A stretch of DNA of 64,000 nucleotides from Streptomyces sp. HUAS MG91 (GTDB lineage: Bacteria; Actinomycetota; Actinomycetes; Streptomycetales; Streptomycetaceae), in assembly GCF_040529335.1 (NCBI RefSeq), contig NZ_CP159534.1, positions 4,774,001-4,838,000 on the forward strand, in the 5' to 3' direction. The notes under the pieces were generated by a model. It made no database searches. It was given only the letters and a program-made list of their open reading frames with translations, and was not told the DNA's origin. Each line of letters begins with the position of its first letter. Position 1 is the stretch's first letter. Positions 8,188-16,836 of the stretch are shown here, piece by piece. Both the position numbers and the translations under genes were made by a program.

Positions 8188-9474
8188 CTACATGCGGCTC
8201 AAGGATGCCGTGGCGCGGAGGACGTCGCGGATCGCGGTGCGGTCGCCGAGCTGCCCCGCCGCCGCCTCCTCCGGAGAGACGTGCCCGGCGGCGAGACGGC
8301 AGAACTCCACCCCGTCCAGGGCGACATGAGCCACCTCCCGCTCGGCGGAGCCCACACCGGTGGCCGAGTCGAGGGCGATCAGCCACTCACCACCCCCGGC
8401 CCCCTCGACCTCGAGCCGAAGACTGCGCCCGGGCACCTCGTCACCGACCGGCGCCGCGAGCCCGGCCTGCCGCCGCCCCGCCAGCGAGACCGGCAGCATC
8501 CGGGCGGCCAGATCGATCATCCGGTTCAGATGCCGCGGCGACGGCGCCGCGTACGGATAGTCGACGGCCTCCGCGATGTCCCCGGCATGCACCCAGCACT
8601 CGAAGGCCCGGTCGACCATGGCGTCCCGGAGCGGGAGCGCGAAGTCCCCGTAGGAGACCGGAAGCTGCCCGGTGCCGCCGGCGCCCGACCCGTCCTCCCC
8701 GGCGAACGACACGGTACGGATCACGGCATGCGTCTGATCCCGCCACGGCGCCCGCACGGCCCGCGTCGGCGGGAAGTACGAGGCCCTCCAGTACGCCTCG
8801 GTGCGCTCCAGCGGCGCGAGCCTGTCCCGGCCCGCCGGACCGGCCGGGTCGTCGAGCCCGAGCGACCGGGCGACCAGGCCGTCGACACAGGTGAGATGGG
8901 CGATGACCCCGGCGACGGTCGTCCTCCGGCTGACCTGCTCGTTTCCCTCGTACCAGCGCAGCCGGACCGGCGCGTGCCACTCCGGGTCGCCGAAGTCCTG
9001 GAGCAGCGCGTCGAGCCGCGCGGTCTCGGCGTCGTACGGGGTCGTCCAGGCGGGGACCGGGACGCGCGGCGGGCGCCGGGTGAGGCAGCCCTCCAGGACG
9101 CGGGCGCGGAGCAGCGGATCGAGGTCCAGGGTCTCCTCGGGATGCAGCAGCCCGACGGCGTCCCGCAGCCGCAGCGCCTCCTCGGCGCAGGTGCCGCACT
9201 CGTCGAGGTGGTCCTCGACGGCGACGGTTTCCTCGGGCGAGCAGGCGGCCAGCGCCCACGCGCCGAGCAGGGACTTGAGCACGCGGTGCTCCAGGACGAG
9301 CGGGGCGGGCGCGGGCACGTCGGGCAGCGGGGCCCCGGTGTCCTCGACGGAGCTGCGCGGTGTCGGTATCCGGGCCGCCGCGTCCGCGGCGCCACCGGTC
9401 TCGCCCGACCGGTCGGGCTCGTCGCCGAACGGGTCGTACGGGTCGTGGCGGCCCGGTCCGCCCGCCCCGCTCAC
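8188..9474 (-). CDS. Zinc-finger anti-sigma factor fused to a maleylpyruvate-isomerase-like domain
   Basis: A 428-residue protein. Residues about 60-110 contain HLDECGTC (H89, C93, C96), the HxxxCxxC zinc motif of ZAS anti-sigma factors. Residues about 140-340 resemble the N-terminal domain of mycothiol-dependent maleylpyruvate isomerases (VAGVIAHLTCVDGLVARSLG, RAFECWVHAGDIAEAV), followed by a C-terminal domain. The start overlaps the sigma gene stop by four bases (ATGA), so it is coupled to its likely partner. No membrane segment is visible, so it should be soluble. A redox or thiol signal sensed by the isomerase-like part is a hypothesis. Confidence 0.85.
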   Translation of the reverse strand: MSGAGGPGRHDPYDPFGDEPDRSGETGGAADAAARIPTPRSSVEDTGAPLPDVPAPAPLVLEHRVLKSLLGAWALAACSPEETVAVEDHLDECGTCAEEALRLRDAVGLLHPEETLDLDPLLRARVLEGCLTRRPPRVPVPAWTTPYDAETARLDALLQDFGDPEWHAPVRLRWYEGNEQVSRRTTVAGVIAHLTCVDGLVARSLGLDDPAGPAGRDRLAPLERTEAYWRASYFPPTRAVRAPWRDQTHAVIRTVSFAGEDGSGAGGTGQLPVSYGDFALPLRDAMVDRAFECWVHAGDIAEAVDYPYAAPSPRHLNRMIDLAARMLPVSLAGRRQAGLAAPVGDEVPGRSLRLEVEGAGGGEWLIALDSATGVGSAEREVAHVALDGVEFCRLAAGHVSPEEAAAGQLGDRTAIRDVLRATASLSRM

Positions 9475-10046
9475 GCCGGCCTCCCGTAGCCGCCGCCGGG
9501 CGGAGTGCCGCTGTCGTGGGCCGTGGACAGCAGCTGCAGTCCCAGGCGCAGCCGGCGGCGCGCCTCGTCCTCGGTGACGCCGAGGTCGGCGGCGGTCTGG
9601 CGGTAGTCACGGCGCTGGAAATAGGCCAGTTCGAGCGCGGCGCGCAGCGGAGCGGGCATGGACGTGACGATGTAGTCGGCGCGGGCGGCGGCGGAGGCGC
9701 GGCGCACCTTGCGCTCCAGGTCCTCGGTGGTGCCCCGGCCACTGCGCACGAGGGCCGCGGACTCGGTCTGCCGCAGCCGCTGCACGGCCTGCCGGTGGAC
9801 GAGCGTGGCGATGAAGGAGCGCAGCGGGCCCGACTTGGGGTCGTAGGCCTCCGGGTTCTCCCAGATCTGGGTGAACACCTCGCGGGTGACCTGGTCCGCG
9901 GCGTCCTCGTCGTCCAGGACGCGGTGGGCCAGACCGTGCACCAGGGATGCGAAACGGTCGTACAGCTCTCCGAGCGCCGCGGCCTCGCCGTGCGCCAGGC
10001 GCTGCTGCATCCTCCGGTCCCAGCGGGACGGAGTGTCCTTGGGCAT
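9471..10046 (-). CDS. RNA polymerase sigma factor, ECF-like
   Basis: A 191-residue sigma-70 family protein. A region 2-like segment covers about residues 20-95 (ALGELYDRFASLVHGLAHRVLDD, TREVFTQIWENPEAYDPKSG, FIATLVHRQAVQRLRQ). A region 4-like helix-turn-helix covers about 125-175 (PAPLRAALELAYFQRRDYRQTAADLGVTEDEARRRLR). There is no region 3 or long N-terminus. It is followed at once by the zinc-finger gene that probably encodes its anti-sigma factor. An anti-sigma-antagonist-like STAS gene starts 348 bp away on the other strand. Promoter targets unknown; autoregulation is common in the family. Confidence 0.92.
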   Translation of the reverse strand: MPKDTPSRWDRRMQQRLAHGEAAALGELYDRFASLVHGLAHRVLDDEDAADQVTREVFTQIWENPEAYDPKSGPLRSFIATLVHRQAVQRLRQTESAALVRSGRGTTEDLERKVRRASAAARADYIVTSMPAPLRAALELAYFQRRDYRQTAADLGVTEDEARRRLRLGLQLLSTAHDSGTPPGGGYGRPA

Positions 10047-10393
10047 GGAGCCCCCTCACCGGCTGCCCGTACTTACTGCTGCTCGTGTACTGCTGTTCTC
10101 GAACTGCGTGCCTCTTACCCGAATGTAGTCCGCGTCACCGGCGACGCACGCCCCTTTGCGGCATTGTGCGCCCCTGACGGTCTCAGGTGATAAGGGGGCG
10201 GGACCCGCTCGGGGGTGCGCGGACGGCCCTCTGACCGATTTGGCTGTGAAGCGACCGGCTCGGTCTTAACAGCGTCATATGTGATAGGTGTGCGGGGGTG
10301 TTTCAGCGCGGTCCGGTCGGGCAGCCGCGCAGGAGAAACGTAGGCGAACATTCCGGATCTAGGCAGAAGTGAAGTGACGTCGAGCGAGAGGCG
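10047..10393. promoter_or_regulatory. Divergent promoter region of the sigma and STAS genes
   Basis: This 347-bp gap between divergent sigma-factor and STAS genes contains no convincing gene. An AT-richer block at about 10255-10300 (TTAACAGCGTCATATGTGATAGG) is the likeliest promoter area for the rightward gene; AGAGG at 10387-10391 is its close-set ribosome site. I cannot assign a consensus with confidence. Confidence 0.4.
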
Positions 10394-10774
10394 ATGAGCG
10401 TGGTGCTCAAGGTGACCGAGGCGGCGCAGGGTGACTGGGCCGTCGTGCGGGCCTCCGGCGAGATGGACCTCGTGACGTCCCCGGCGCTGCGCCAGCAGGT
10501 GCACGACGCCGTCGCCGACGGCAGACACAGCGTCGTGCTCGACCTCTCCGAGGTGTTCTTCTGTGATTCCAGCGGGGTGGGCGTGCTGATCGCCGCCCGG
10601 CGGCTGATGCGCTCGTGCCAGGGGCGGCTGCGGCTGATCCTGCCCGCGCGCGGCGCCGAGGACGGCTCGCACGTGAACCGGGTGCTCGCGGCGCTCGGCG
10701 TGCGGCGGCTGTTCGAGGTGTACCCGGACGTGGCCGCGGCGGTCGACGACGACGCGACGCCGCTGTCCGCGTAG
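10394..10774 (+). CDS. STAS-domain anti-sigma factor antagonist
   Basis: A 126-residue single-domain SpoIIAA/RsbV-like protein. The phosphorylatable serine motif FFCDSSGVGVLIAARRL is intact (S59/S60). The family binds anti-sigma kinases of the HATPase type and is switched off by phosphorylation of that serine. The nearest HATPase protein in the window is at 16837. The divergent sigma pair uses a zinc-finger anti-sigma factor, so a direct three-part module is not certain. Confidence 0.92.
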   Translation: MSVVLKVTEAAQGDWAVVRASGEMDLVTSPALRQQVHDAVADGRHSVVLDLSEVFFCDSSGVGVLIAARRLMRSCQGRLRLILPARGAEDGSHVNRVLAALGVRRLFEVYPDVAAAVDDDATPLSA

Positions 10775-10901
10775 CCCCGTCGGCATATGTCGCGGAAACT
10801 CTCCGGTCCTGCCACAAACGTGCACTTCGGGCCCCCTGCACCGCTGTTCGACGTACGCTCGCAGGCGTAGACCCCATCGACGTGAGAGGCGGCTCATCAG
10901 C

Positions 10902-11405
10902 ATGGACGAGCGGAGGATCGCTGCCCGGTTCGCCGGCTTCGACCAGGACGGCAACGGCTACATCGACCGCGAGGACTTCTACGCCGCCGCGAAGGCGCTG
11001 CTCGCCGAGTTCGATGTCACGGCGCGCTGCGACAAGGGGCAGGACCTGTTCGCCGGAGCCGAGGCCTTCTGGCAGGGCATGGCGGGGATCGCCGATGTCG
11101 ACGGGGACCAGCGGGTGACCCGCGGCGAGTTCGTGACCGGGGCCGTGAAGCGGCTGCGGGACAGCCCGGAGCGGTTCGCCGAGATCGCGCGGCCCTTCCT
11201 GCGGGCCACGATCGCTCTGGCCGAGCCCGATCGGCGGGACGGCGGGGTCGGGGTGGCCGCTGCCGAGCGGGTGTTGCGGGTGCTGGGAGTCGAGGGCGGG
11301 GTCGCCGCTCAGGCCGTGGCATCTCTGGACGCCGACGGTGACGGGCGGGTTTCCGAGGACGAGGCCGTTCGCGGGTTCGCGCTGTACTTCACCGTGCCGG
11401 AGTGA
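10902..11405 (+). CDS. EF-hand calcium-binding protein
   Basis: A 167-residue soluble protein of the calerythrin/calmodulin-like group found in actinomycetes. Three canonical loops are visible: DQDGNGYIDRED (14-25), DVDGDQRVTRGE (65-76) and DADGDGRVSEDE (143-154). A fourth, degenerate site lies near 109-120 (EPDRRDGGVGVA). Likely a cytoplasmic calcium buffer or sensor. A GAGAGGCGG ribosome site precedes the ATG by nine bases. No partner gene is adjacent. Confidence 0.93.
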   Translation: MDERRIAARFAGFDQDGNGYIDREDFYAAAKALLAEFDVTARCDKGQDLFAGAEAFWQGMAGIADVDGDQRVTRGEFVTGAVKRLRDSPERFAEIARPFLRATIALAEPDRRDGGVGVAAAERVLRVLGVEGGVAAQAVASLDADGDGRVSEDEAVRGFALYFTVPE

Positions 11406-11444
11406 CGGGGGTCGTTGTCGGGCCCCGGCCGGTGGCCTCTTCTC

Positions 11445-11460
11445 GCGCAGTTCCCCGCGC
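11445..11460. repeat. Dispersed repeat, partial copy (GCGCAGTTCCCCGCGC)
   Basis: A partial copy between the convergent ends of the EF-hand gene and the CoA ligase gene, preceded by the family-typical GGTGGCCTCTTCTC. It breaks off at the ligase stop codon. Confidence 0.7.
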
Positions 11461-11462
11461 AA

Positions 11463-12998
11463 CTACCGGGGAGCGTAGCGCTCCCTCAGTTTGTACTTGA
11501 GGACCTTGCGCAGCGTCTCGTTGCGCGGGAGCGCGTCCAGGATCTCCAGTTGTTCCGGGAGCTTGAACGTCGACAGGCCCTCGCCGCGCAGATAGTCCGT
11601 GACCTCGGCGAGGGTCAACTCCGCGACCCCGGGTGCCAGTTCGAGGACGGCGCAGACGCGCTCGCCCCGCTCGGGGTCCGGCAGGCCGACGACCGCCGCC
11701 TCCTGGACCGCGGGGTGCGCGTGCAGCAGGTCCTCGATCTCCTTCGCCGAGATGTTCTCGCCCTTGCGGATGATGATGTCCTTCGCGCGGCCGGTGAGGA
11801 CGAGATGGCCGGTGGGCAGGACGTGGCCCAGGTCGCCGGTGACGAGGAAGCCGTCCGCGTCGAAGGCGTCCGCCGACTGCGCCGGGTCCAGGTAGCCCTG
11901 GCAGACCGCCTCGCCGCGCAGCCGCACCGCGCCGTCGACACCGGCCGGTACGGGCCTGCCGTCCTCGTCGACGATCCTGATCTCCATGCCCTCCGGCGGG
12001 CGGCCCTCCGTCGTCGCGAGGTTCTCGGCGGTGTCGTCCGGGGCGCCCATCGTGATCATCGGCACCTCGGTCATGCCGTAGCCGTGCGTGAGCTGGACCT
12101 CCATCTCGCGGACCACCGAGTGGTACACCTCGGGCGGCTTCGGGGCGCCGCCGCCCGCGAGGAGCCGCAGCGTCGGGATCACCTTGCGGTCCGGGTCCTT
12201 GCGCTGCTCGGCCAGGAACATGGAGTAGAACGCCGTCGAGCCGCCCGCCACCGTCACCCCGTGCCGCCGGTACTCGCCCAGCGCGTCGGGCAGCGCGAAC
12301 TGCTCGAACAGCACCGCGGGGAAGCCGTACAGGAGCAGCATCACCGTGTAGTCGGGGCCCGCTATGTGCGCGTAGGGGAAGGCCATCGAGCCGACGTCGG
12401 ACTCCGACAGGCGCAGCGCGTGGGCCAGGCAGGAGCCGCCCGCGATCAGTGAACGGTCCGTGTGGAGCACGCCCTTGGGGTCCGAGGTGGTGCCCGAGGT
12501 CCAGTAGATCCAGCGGACGTCCGTGCCGGACGCGGGCGGCGCGGGGAGGCGCGACGGGTCGGCCTCCGGCAGGTCCTCGTACGCCTCGAAGACGCCCTTC
12601 GCGCCGAGCCGGCGGGCCATCTCCGTGTGGTCGAAGCCGCGCCAGACGCCGGGCGTCGCGAAGAACTCCGCCTTCGACTCGCGCAGCGCGAAGCCGACCT
12701 CGCGGTCCCGGTAGAACGGGATGACGGGCGTCTGGACCGCCCCGAGCCGGGCCAGCGCGAAGGTGAGCACGGCCGTCTCGATCCGGGTGGGCAGCTGCCA
12801 GGCCACCACGGTGCCGGGGCGCACCCCGCGCTCGTACAGCCCGGCCGCGACCCGCTCGGCGCGGTCGCGCAACCCGCCGAAGGTCAGGGCGCGTTCGCCC
12901 TGGAGGAACACCGGGCGGTCGGGGGTCAGGGCGGCGCGGCGTTCGACCAGTTCCCAGAGCGTGCGGGAGTCGCCCAGGGCGTGTGCGGTGTCCGTCAT
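11463..12998 (-). CDS. AMP-forming acyl-CoA ligase (cyclohexanecarboxylate/fatty-acid type)
   Basis: It activates a carboxylic acid to its CoA thioester through an acyl-adenylate. The protein has 511 residues from the ATG at 12998, chosen because GGAAGGG lies seven bases upstream; the frame continues eight codons further. Motifs: phosphate loop YWTSGTTSDPKG, LTHGYGMTEVP, VTGDLGHVLP, and C-terminal RNETLRKVLKYKL with the expected catalytic lysine region. A CTGAC-N5-GTCAG palindrome lies 30 bp upstream of the start, and a divergent amidohydrolase/dehydrogenase operon begins just beyond. Natural substrate unknown. Confidence 0.9.
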   Translation of the reverse strand: MTDTAHALGDSRTLWELVERRAALTPDRPVFLQGERALTFGGLRDRAERVAAGLYERGVRPGTVVAWQLPTRIETAVLTFALARLGAVQTPVIPFYRDREVGFALRESKAEFFATPGVWRGFDHTEMARRLGAKGVFEAYEDLPEADPSRLPAPPASGTDVRWIYWTSGTTSDPKGVLHTDRSLIAGGSCLAHALRLSESDVGSMAFPYAHIAGPDYTVMLLLYGFPAVLFEQFALPDALGEYRRHGVTVAGGSTAFYSMFLAEQRKDPDRKVIPTLRLLAGGGAPKPPEVYHSVVREMEVQLTHGYGMTEVPMITMGAPDDTAENLATTEGRPPEGMEIRIVDEDGRPVPAGVDGAVRLRGEAVCQGYLDPAQSADAFDADGFLVTGDLGHVLPTGHLVLTGRAKDIIIRKGENISAKEIEDLLHAHPAVQEAAVVGLPDPERGERVCAVLELAPGVAELTLAEVTDYLRGEGLSTFKLPEQLEILDALPRNETLRKVLKYKLRERYAPR

Positions 12999-13027
12999 CT
13001 GCGTACCCTTCCGAGCCGGCATCGTAA

Positions 13028-13042
13028 CTGACGACCTGTCAG
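13028..13042. promoter_or_regulatory. Putative TetR operator A (CTGAC-GACCT-GTCAG)
   Basis: Perfect half-sites, 30 bp upstream of the AMP-forming ligase start on the minus strand. Member of the window-wide palindrome family. Confidence 0.8.
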
Positions 13043-13105
13043 ATGTGAGGGAGAGCGTAAGTCCGTGCTTCTTGTCGGTCCAGGGGTGCGGGGCTAGCCT
13101 GACAT

Positions 13106-13120
13106 CTGACGGGTCATCAG
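13106..13120. promoter_or_regulatory. Putative TetR operator B (CTGAC-GGGTC-ATCAG)
   Basis: One mismatch in the right half-site. It lies 46 bp upstream of the amidohydrolase start, and with operator A it brackets the divergent promoter. It is followed by two tandem CGTACGGAT copies at 13124-13141. Confidence 0.75.
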
Positions 13121-13166
13121 AAACGTACGGATCGTACGGATCGTTCGATGGAGGGGCTCAGCACTC

Positions 13167-14366
13167 ATGACGGAACTGCCGCGCATCGTCAGCGTCGACG
13201 ACCATGTGATCGAACCGGCCCATCTCTTCGAGACCTGGCTGCCGGCCAAGTACCGCGACAAGGGGCCCAAGCCGCTCACCGCCGGAATCGGCGAACTCGC
13301 CTATGTGGCGGGCAAGTACCAGATCGCGATGGACCCCGACGGGCCGCCCGCCGACTGGTGGATCTACGAGGACCTGAAGTTCCCGTACAAGCGCAACATC
13401 GCCGCCGTCGGCTTCGACCGGGACGACATGACGCTGGAGGGGATCACCCGCGAGGAGATGCGGCGCGGCTGCTGGGACCCCAAGGCCCGGCTCGCCGACA
13501 TGGACCTCAACCACGTCGAGGCCAGCCTCTGCTTCCCGACCTTCCCGCGCTTCTGCGGGCAGACCTTCGCCGAGGCGCACGACAAGGAAGTGGCCCTGGC
13601 CTGCGTGCGCGCCTACAACGACTGGATGGTCGAGGAGTGGTGCGGGGACAGCGGCGGGCGGCTGATCCCGCTGTGCATCATCCCGCTGTGGGACGTGGAC
13701 CTCGCCGTCGCCGAGATCCGGCGCAACGCCGCGCGCGGGGTGCGGGCCGTGACGTTCTCCGAGATCCCCACCTACCTCGGGCTGCCGTCGATCCACTCCG
13801 GCTACTGGGACCCGTTCTTCGCCGTGTGCCAGGAGACCGGGACCGTGGTCAACATGCACATCGGGTCCTCCTCCCAGATGCCCGCCGCGTCCCCCGACGC
13901 GCCGCCCGCCGTCCAGGCCTCGCTCAGCTTCAACAACGCCATGGCCTCGATGATGGACTTCCTCTTCAGCGGCGTCCTCGTCAAGTTCCCGACGCTCAAA
14001 CTCGCCTACAGCGAGGGCCAGATGGGCTGGATCCCGTACGCGCTCGAACGCGCCGACGACGTCTGGGAGGAGCACCGGGCGTGGGGCGGGGTGCGCGACC
14101 TCATCCCCGAGCCGCCGTCCACGTACTACTACCGGCAGATGTTCTGCTGCTTCTTCCGCGACAAGCACGGCGTCGCCTCGCTGGACGTCGTCGGCCGCGA
14201 CAACGCGACCTTCGAGACCGACTACCCGCACGTCGACTCGACCTTCCCGAACACCAAGGAGGTCGCCCTCGACCACGTCAAGGGCCTCGACGACGAGACC
14301 GTCTACAAGCTGATGCGCGGCAACGCCATCCGCATGCTCGGCCTCGACCTGGACCGGGACCGGTAG
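13167..14366 (+). CDS. Amidohydrolase-family metal-dependent hydrolase
   Basis: A 399-residue TIM-barrel hydrolase of the amidohydrolase-2 (ACMSD-like) family. The N-terminal SVDDHVIEP carries the metal-ligand D-x-H-like start. FSEIPTYLGLPSIHSGYWDPFF, NMHIGSSSQM and FETDYPHVDSTFPNT provide further conserved histidines and an aspartate near the C-terminus. Such proteins recur in CoA-linked alicyclic and steroid degradation clusters, but the reaction here is unknown. Ribosome site GGAGGGG at 13150-13156. It leads an operon with two acyl-CoA dehydrogenases five bases downstream. Confidence 0.88.
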   Translation: MTELPRIVSVDDHVIEPAHLFETWLPAKYRDKGPKPLTAGIGELAYVAGKYQIAMDPDGPPADWWIYEDLKFPYKRNIAAVGFDRDDMTLEGITREEMRRGCWDPKARLADMDLNHVEASLCFPTFPRFCGQTFAEAHDKEVALACVRAYNDWMVEEWCGDSGGRLIPLCIIPLWDVDLAVAEIRRNAARGVRAVTFSEIPTYLGLPSIHSGYWDPFFAVCQETGTVVNMHIGSSSQMPAASPDAPPAVQASLSFNNAMASMMDFLFSGVLVKFPTLKLAYSEGQMGWIPYALERADDVWEEHRAWGGVRDLIPEPPSTYYYRQMFCCFFRDKHGVASLDVVGRDNATFETDYPHVDSTFPNTKEVALDHVKGLDDETVYKLMRGNAIRMLGLDLDRDR

Positions 14367-14371
14367 CACCC

Positions 14372-15520
14372 GTGGACCTCACCTACACCGGCGAGGAGGA
14401 GGAGTTCCGGGCGCGGCTGCGGGAATGGCTGGGCGGGGTGCTGCCCACGCTGCCGGCCAAGCCGTCGCCCGGCGACTGGCCGGGACGGCGCGCCTACGAC
14501 ACCGGCTGGCAGCGGCGGCTGTACGACGCCGGGTACGGGGACGTGCACTGGGACGCCTCGCCGACCACCCGGCTGATCTTCCTGGAGGAGACCGAGCGGG
14601 CCGGCGCCCCGTACGTCGGCGCGAACTTCGTGGGGCTGCTGCACGCGGGCCCGACCATCGCCGCCGAGGGCACGGCCGCGCAGCGCGAGCGGTGGCTGAC
14701 GCCGGTGCTGCGCGGGGACGAGGTGTGGTGCCAGGGGTTCAGCGAGCCCGGCGCCGGATCCGACCTGGCGTCCCTGCGGACGAAGGCGGTGCGCGACGGC
14801 GACACGTACGTCGTCAGCGGGTCGAAGATCTGGACCTCGCACGCCGAGGTCGCCGACTGGTGCGAGCTGCTGGTGCGGACGGAACCCGTCAGCGCCGAGG
14901 TGCCCAAGCACCGGGGGATCACCTGGCTCGCGATGCCGATGGACGCGCCGGGCATCACGGTGCGTCCGCTGCGCACGCTCGCCGGGTCCACGGAGTTCGC
15001 CGAGATGTTCCTCGACGAGGTACGGGTCCCGGTGGACAACCGGGTCGGGGCGGAGAACGACGGCTGGCGCGTGACCATGGTGACCCTGTCGTTCGAGCGC
15101 GGGACCGCCTTCGTCGGGGAGGTCGTGGCCTGCCGCAGGGTCCTCGGCGAGCTGGCCGCCCACGCGAAGAAGAGCGGCCGCTGGGACGACGCGGTGCTGC
15201 GGCGCGAACTGGCACTGCTCACGGCGGAGTTCGGCGCCCTGTGGCGGCTCACCCAGTGGAACGTGAGCGAGGCACAGGCGAGCGGCGGCGTGCCGGGGGT
15301 CGGCGGGTCCGTCTTCAAGCTGCGCTACTCGCACGCCCGCCAGCGGCTCTACGACGTCGCCGCCGGGGTGCTGGGCGGCGCGGGCGCGCTGGACGCCGGG
15401 CAGGAGTGGACGCTCGACCGGCTGTCGTCGCTGTCGTACACCATCGCCGCCGGAACCTCCCAGATCCAGCGCAACATCGTCGCCGAGCGCATCCTCGGCC
15501 TTCCCAAGGGCGGACGGTGA
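14372..15520 (+). CDS. Acyl-CoA dehydrogenase, large subunit type
   Basis: FAD-dependent alpha,beta-dehydrogenation of an acyl-CoA. The protein has 382 residues from the GTG at 14372, five bases after the amidohydrolase stop, with no strong ribosome site, which suggests translational coupling. Conserved elements: QGFSEPGAGSDLASLRTKA (FAD/substrate region), GSKIWTSHAEVADWCELLVRT, and C-terminal GTSQIQRNIVAERILGLP. A second, shorter dehydrogenase follows seven bases later. Such pairs form heteromeric FadE enzymes in steroid degradation, so an alpha/beta complex is likely. Confidence 0.93.
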   Translation: MDLTYTGEEEEFRARLREWLGGVLPTLPAKPSPGDWPGRRAYDTGWQRRLYDAGYGDVHWDASPTTRLIFLEETERAGAPYVGANFVGLLHAGPTIAAEGTAAQRERWLTPVLRGDEVWCQGFSEPGAGSDLASLRTKAVRDGDTYVVSGSKIWTSHAEVADWCELLVRTEPVSAEVPKHRGITWLAMPMDAPGITVRPLRTLAGSTEFAEMFLDEVRVPVDNRVGAENDGWRVTMVTLSFERGTAFVGEVVACRRVLGELAAHAKKSGRWDDAVLRRELALLTAEFGALWRLTQWNVSEAQASGGVPGVGGSVFKLRYSHARQRLYDVAAGVLGGAGALDAGQEWTLDRLSSLSYTIAAGTSQIQRNIVAERILGLPKGGR

Positions 15521-15527
15521 GCGGGCC

Positions 15528-16394
15528 GTGCACTTCCAACTGACCGAGGAACAGCGAGCCTTGCGGGACGGCACGCGCGCGCTGCTGGCCGGGCGGTTCG
15601 GGCGCGACGCGTTGCGGGCGGCCGTCGACGGGGCCGGGCTGGACCGGGAGCTGTGGCGGGAGCTGGGCGCGGCCGGGCTCTTCGGCCTGTGCCTGCCGGA
15701 GGAGTCGGGCGGTGTCGGGCTCGGCCTCGCGGAGGCGGTGCTGGTCTTCGAGGAGTGCGGCCGGGCCCTGGTGCCGGGGCCGCTGGTGGCCACCTTCCTC
15801 GCGGCGGGCGAGGTCGAGGGCGCCGCGACGGGCGAGACGGTCGTGACGACGCCGTACAACGGGCTCGTGCCGTGGCTCGACGCGGCGGACGTGGCGCTCG
15901 GCGACACGGCGGGTGCCGAGCCGCTGAGCGCGCCGGTCGACCCGCTCACCCCGCTGCACCGGCTGCCCGGCGGCGAGCGGACGCGCCCGCCGTGGCGGGC
16001 CACCCTGCTGTACGCGGCCGAGCAGCTCGGCTCGGCCGGCCGCACGCTCGACATGGCGGTTCAACACGCCCGGGAACGCGAGCAGTTCGGACAGCCCGTC
16101 GGGGCCTTCCAGGCAGTGAAACATCTGTGCGCAGAGATGCTCGTACGGGTCGAAGTCGCCCGTGCGGCGGTGTACGCGGCGGCCGTGACCGGGGACCCCG
16201 TCGAGGTCGCCGCGGCCGAACTGCTCGCCGACCAGGCCGCCGTCCAGGGGGCCCGCGACTGCCTCCAGGTGCACGGCGGCATGGGCTTCACCTGGGAGGG
16301 CGACGTTCATCTGCATCTGAAGCGGGCCTGGACGCGGGCCGAGTTGGGCGGCCGGGCGCGCGACGCGGAGGAGGCGCTCGCGGCGTCGCTGTGA
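15528..16394 (+). CDS. Acyl-CoA dehydrogenase, short partner subunit
   Basis: This 288-residue protein is about 90 shorter than a full acyl-CoA dehydrogenase. The N-terminal helical domain (LTEEQRALRDGTRALLAGRFG, LCLPEESGGVGLGLAEAVLVFEECGRALVP) and C-terminal helical domain (EREQFGQPVGAFQAVKHLCAEML, HGGMGFTWEGDVHLHLKRA) are intact. The central beta domain is reduced to about 50 residues. This shape fits the partner of the preceding enzyme rather than a stand-alone dehydrogenase. GTG start, seven bases after the upstream stop. Confidence 0.9.
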   Translation: MHFQLTEEQRALRDGTRALLAGRFGRDALRAAVDGAGLDRELWRELGAAGLFGLCLPEESGGVGLGLAEAVLVFEECGRALVPGPLVATFLAAGEVEGAATGETVVTTPYNGLVPWLDAADVALGDTAGAEPLSAPVDPLTPLHRLPGGERTRPPWRATLLYAAEQLGSAGRTLDMAVQHAREREQFGQPVGAFQAVKHLCAEMLVRVEVARAAVYAAAVTGDPVEVAAAELLADQAAVQGARDCLQVHGGMGFTWEGDVHLHLKRAWTRAELGGRARDAEEALAASL

Positions 16395-16836
16395 CACCGC
16401 ACGGGCATGCCCTGCTGAGAGGTGTACGCACAGTGACGGTGTGTTGATATCGGGTTGTGTCCTTCGCGTGGCTCGTCACGCGGTGGAGTCGGTCTCCGGC
16501 TCCGGTACCTTGTGGCAGATGCGAGTGGTGCTGAAGCCGGGCGACAGTGCCGGTGTTGCCTCCGAGGCGGCGCCGGGGCGGCGAATGCGCGCCGCTCGCA
16601 GCCCATGGCGGTGCAGCACGCCCGCCTGTTCGACCCCCCGCGAGGCGCGTCGCACAGTATGCCGTACGGGTACTCCTTCGCGCTGGAATATGCCCGAAGC
16701 GCTTGTTGGGGTGACTGTACGTCAACCATGCTGTGCGGCAAGGGGGTCACGGTCCGTGATCTTCCGTAGTGGCCGGCAAGGTCAGTGGCGCGAGGCAGAA
16801 CTCCAACGGTCCCGCCGGATTCGGATGGTGTGAGCG
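16395..16836. other. Intergenic region, no convincing gene
   Basis: These 442 bp lie between the short dehydrogenase and the HATPase gene. Open frames exist on the plus strand (16441-16833 and 16455-16769), but third-position composition is mixed and I recognise no family. The stretch MPYGYSFALEYARSACWGDCT at about 16659 might belong to a small protein. I see no ribosome site that decides a start. Probably promoter and leader of the HATPase gene. Confidence 0.45.

Noticed and set aside
10174..10190. CCTGACGGTCTCAGG upstream of the sigma gene as an operator
   Set aside because: The spacing between half-sites is wrong and the downstream genes are not CoA-related.
16441..16833. Possible 130-codon gene upstream of the HATPase gene
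   Set aside because: No ribosome site, weak codon bias and no recognised family; kept only as an intergenic note.
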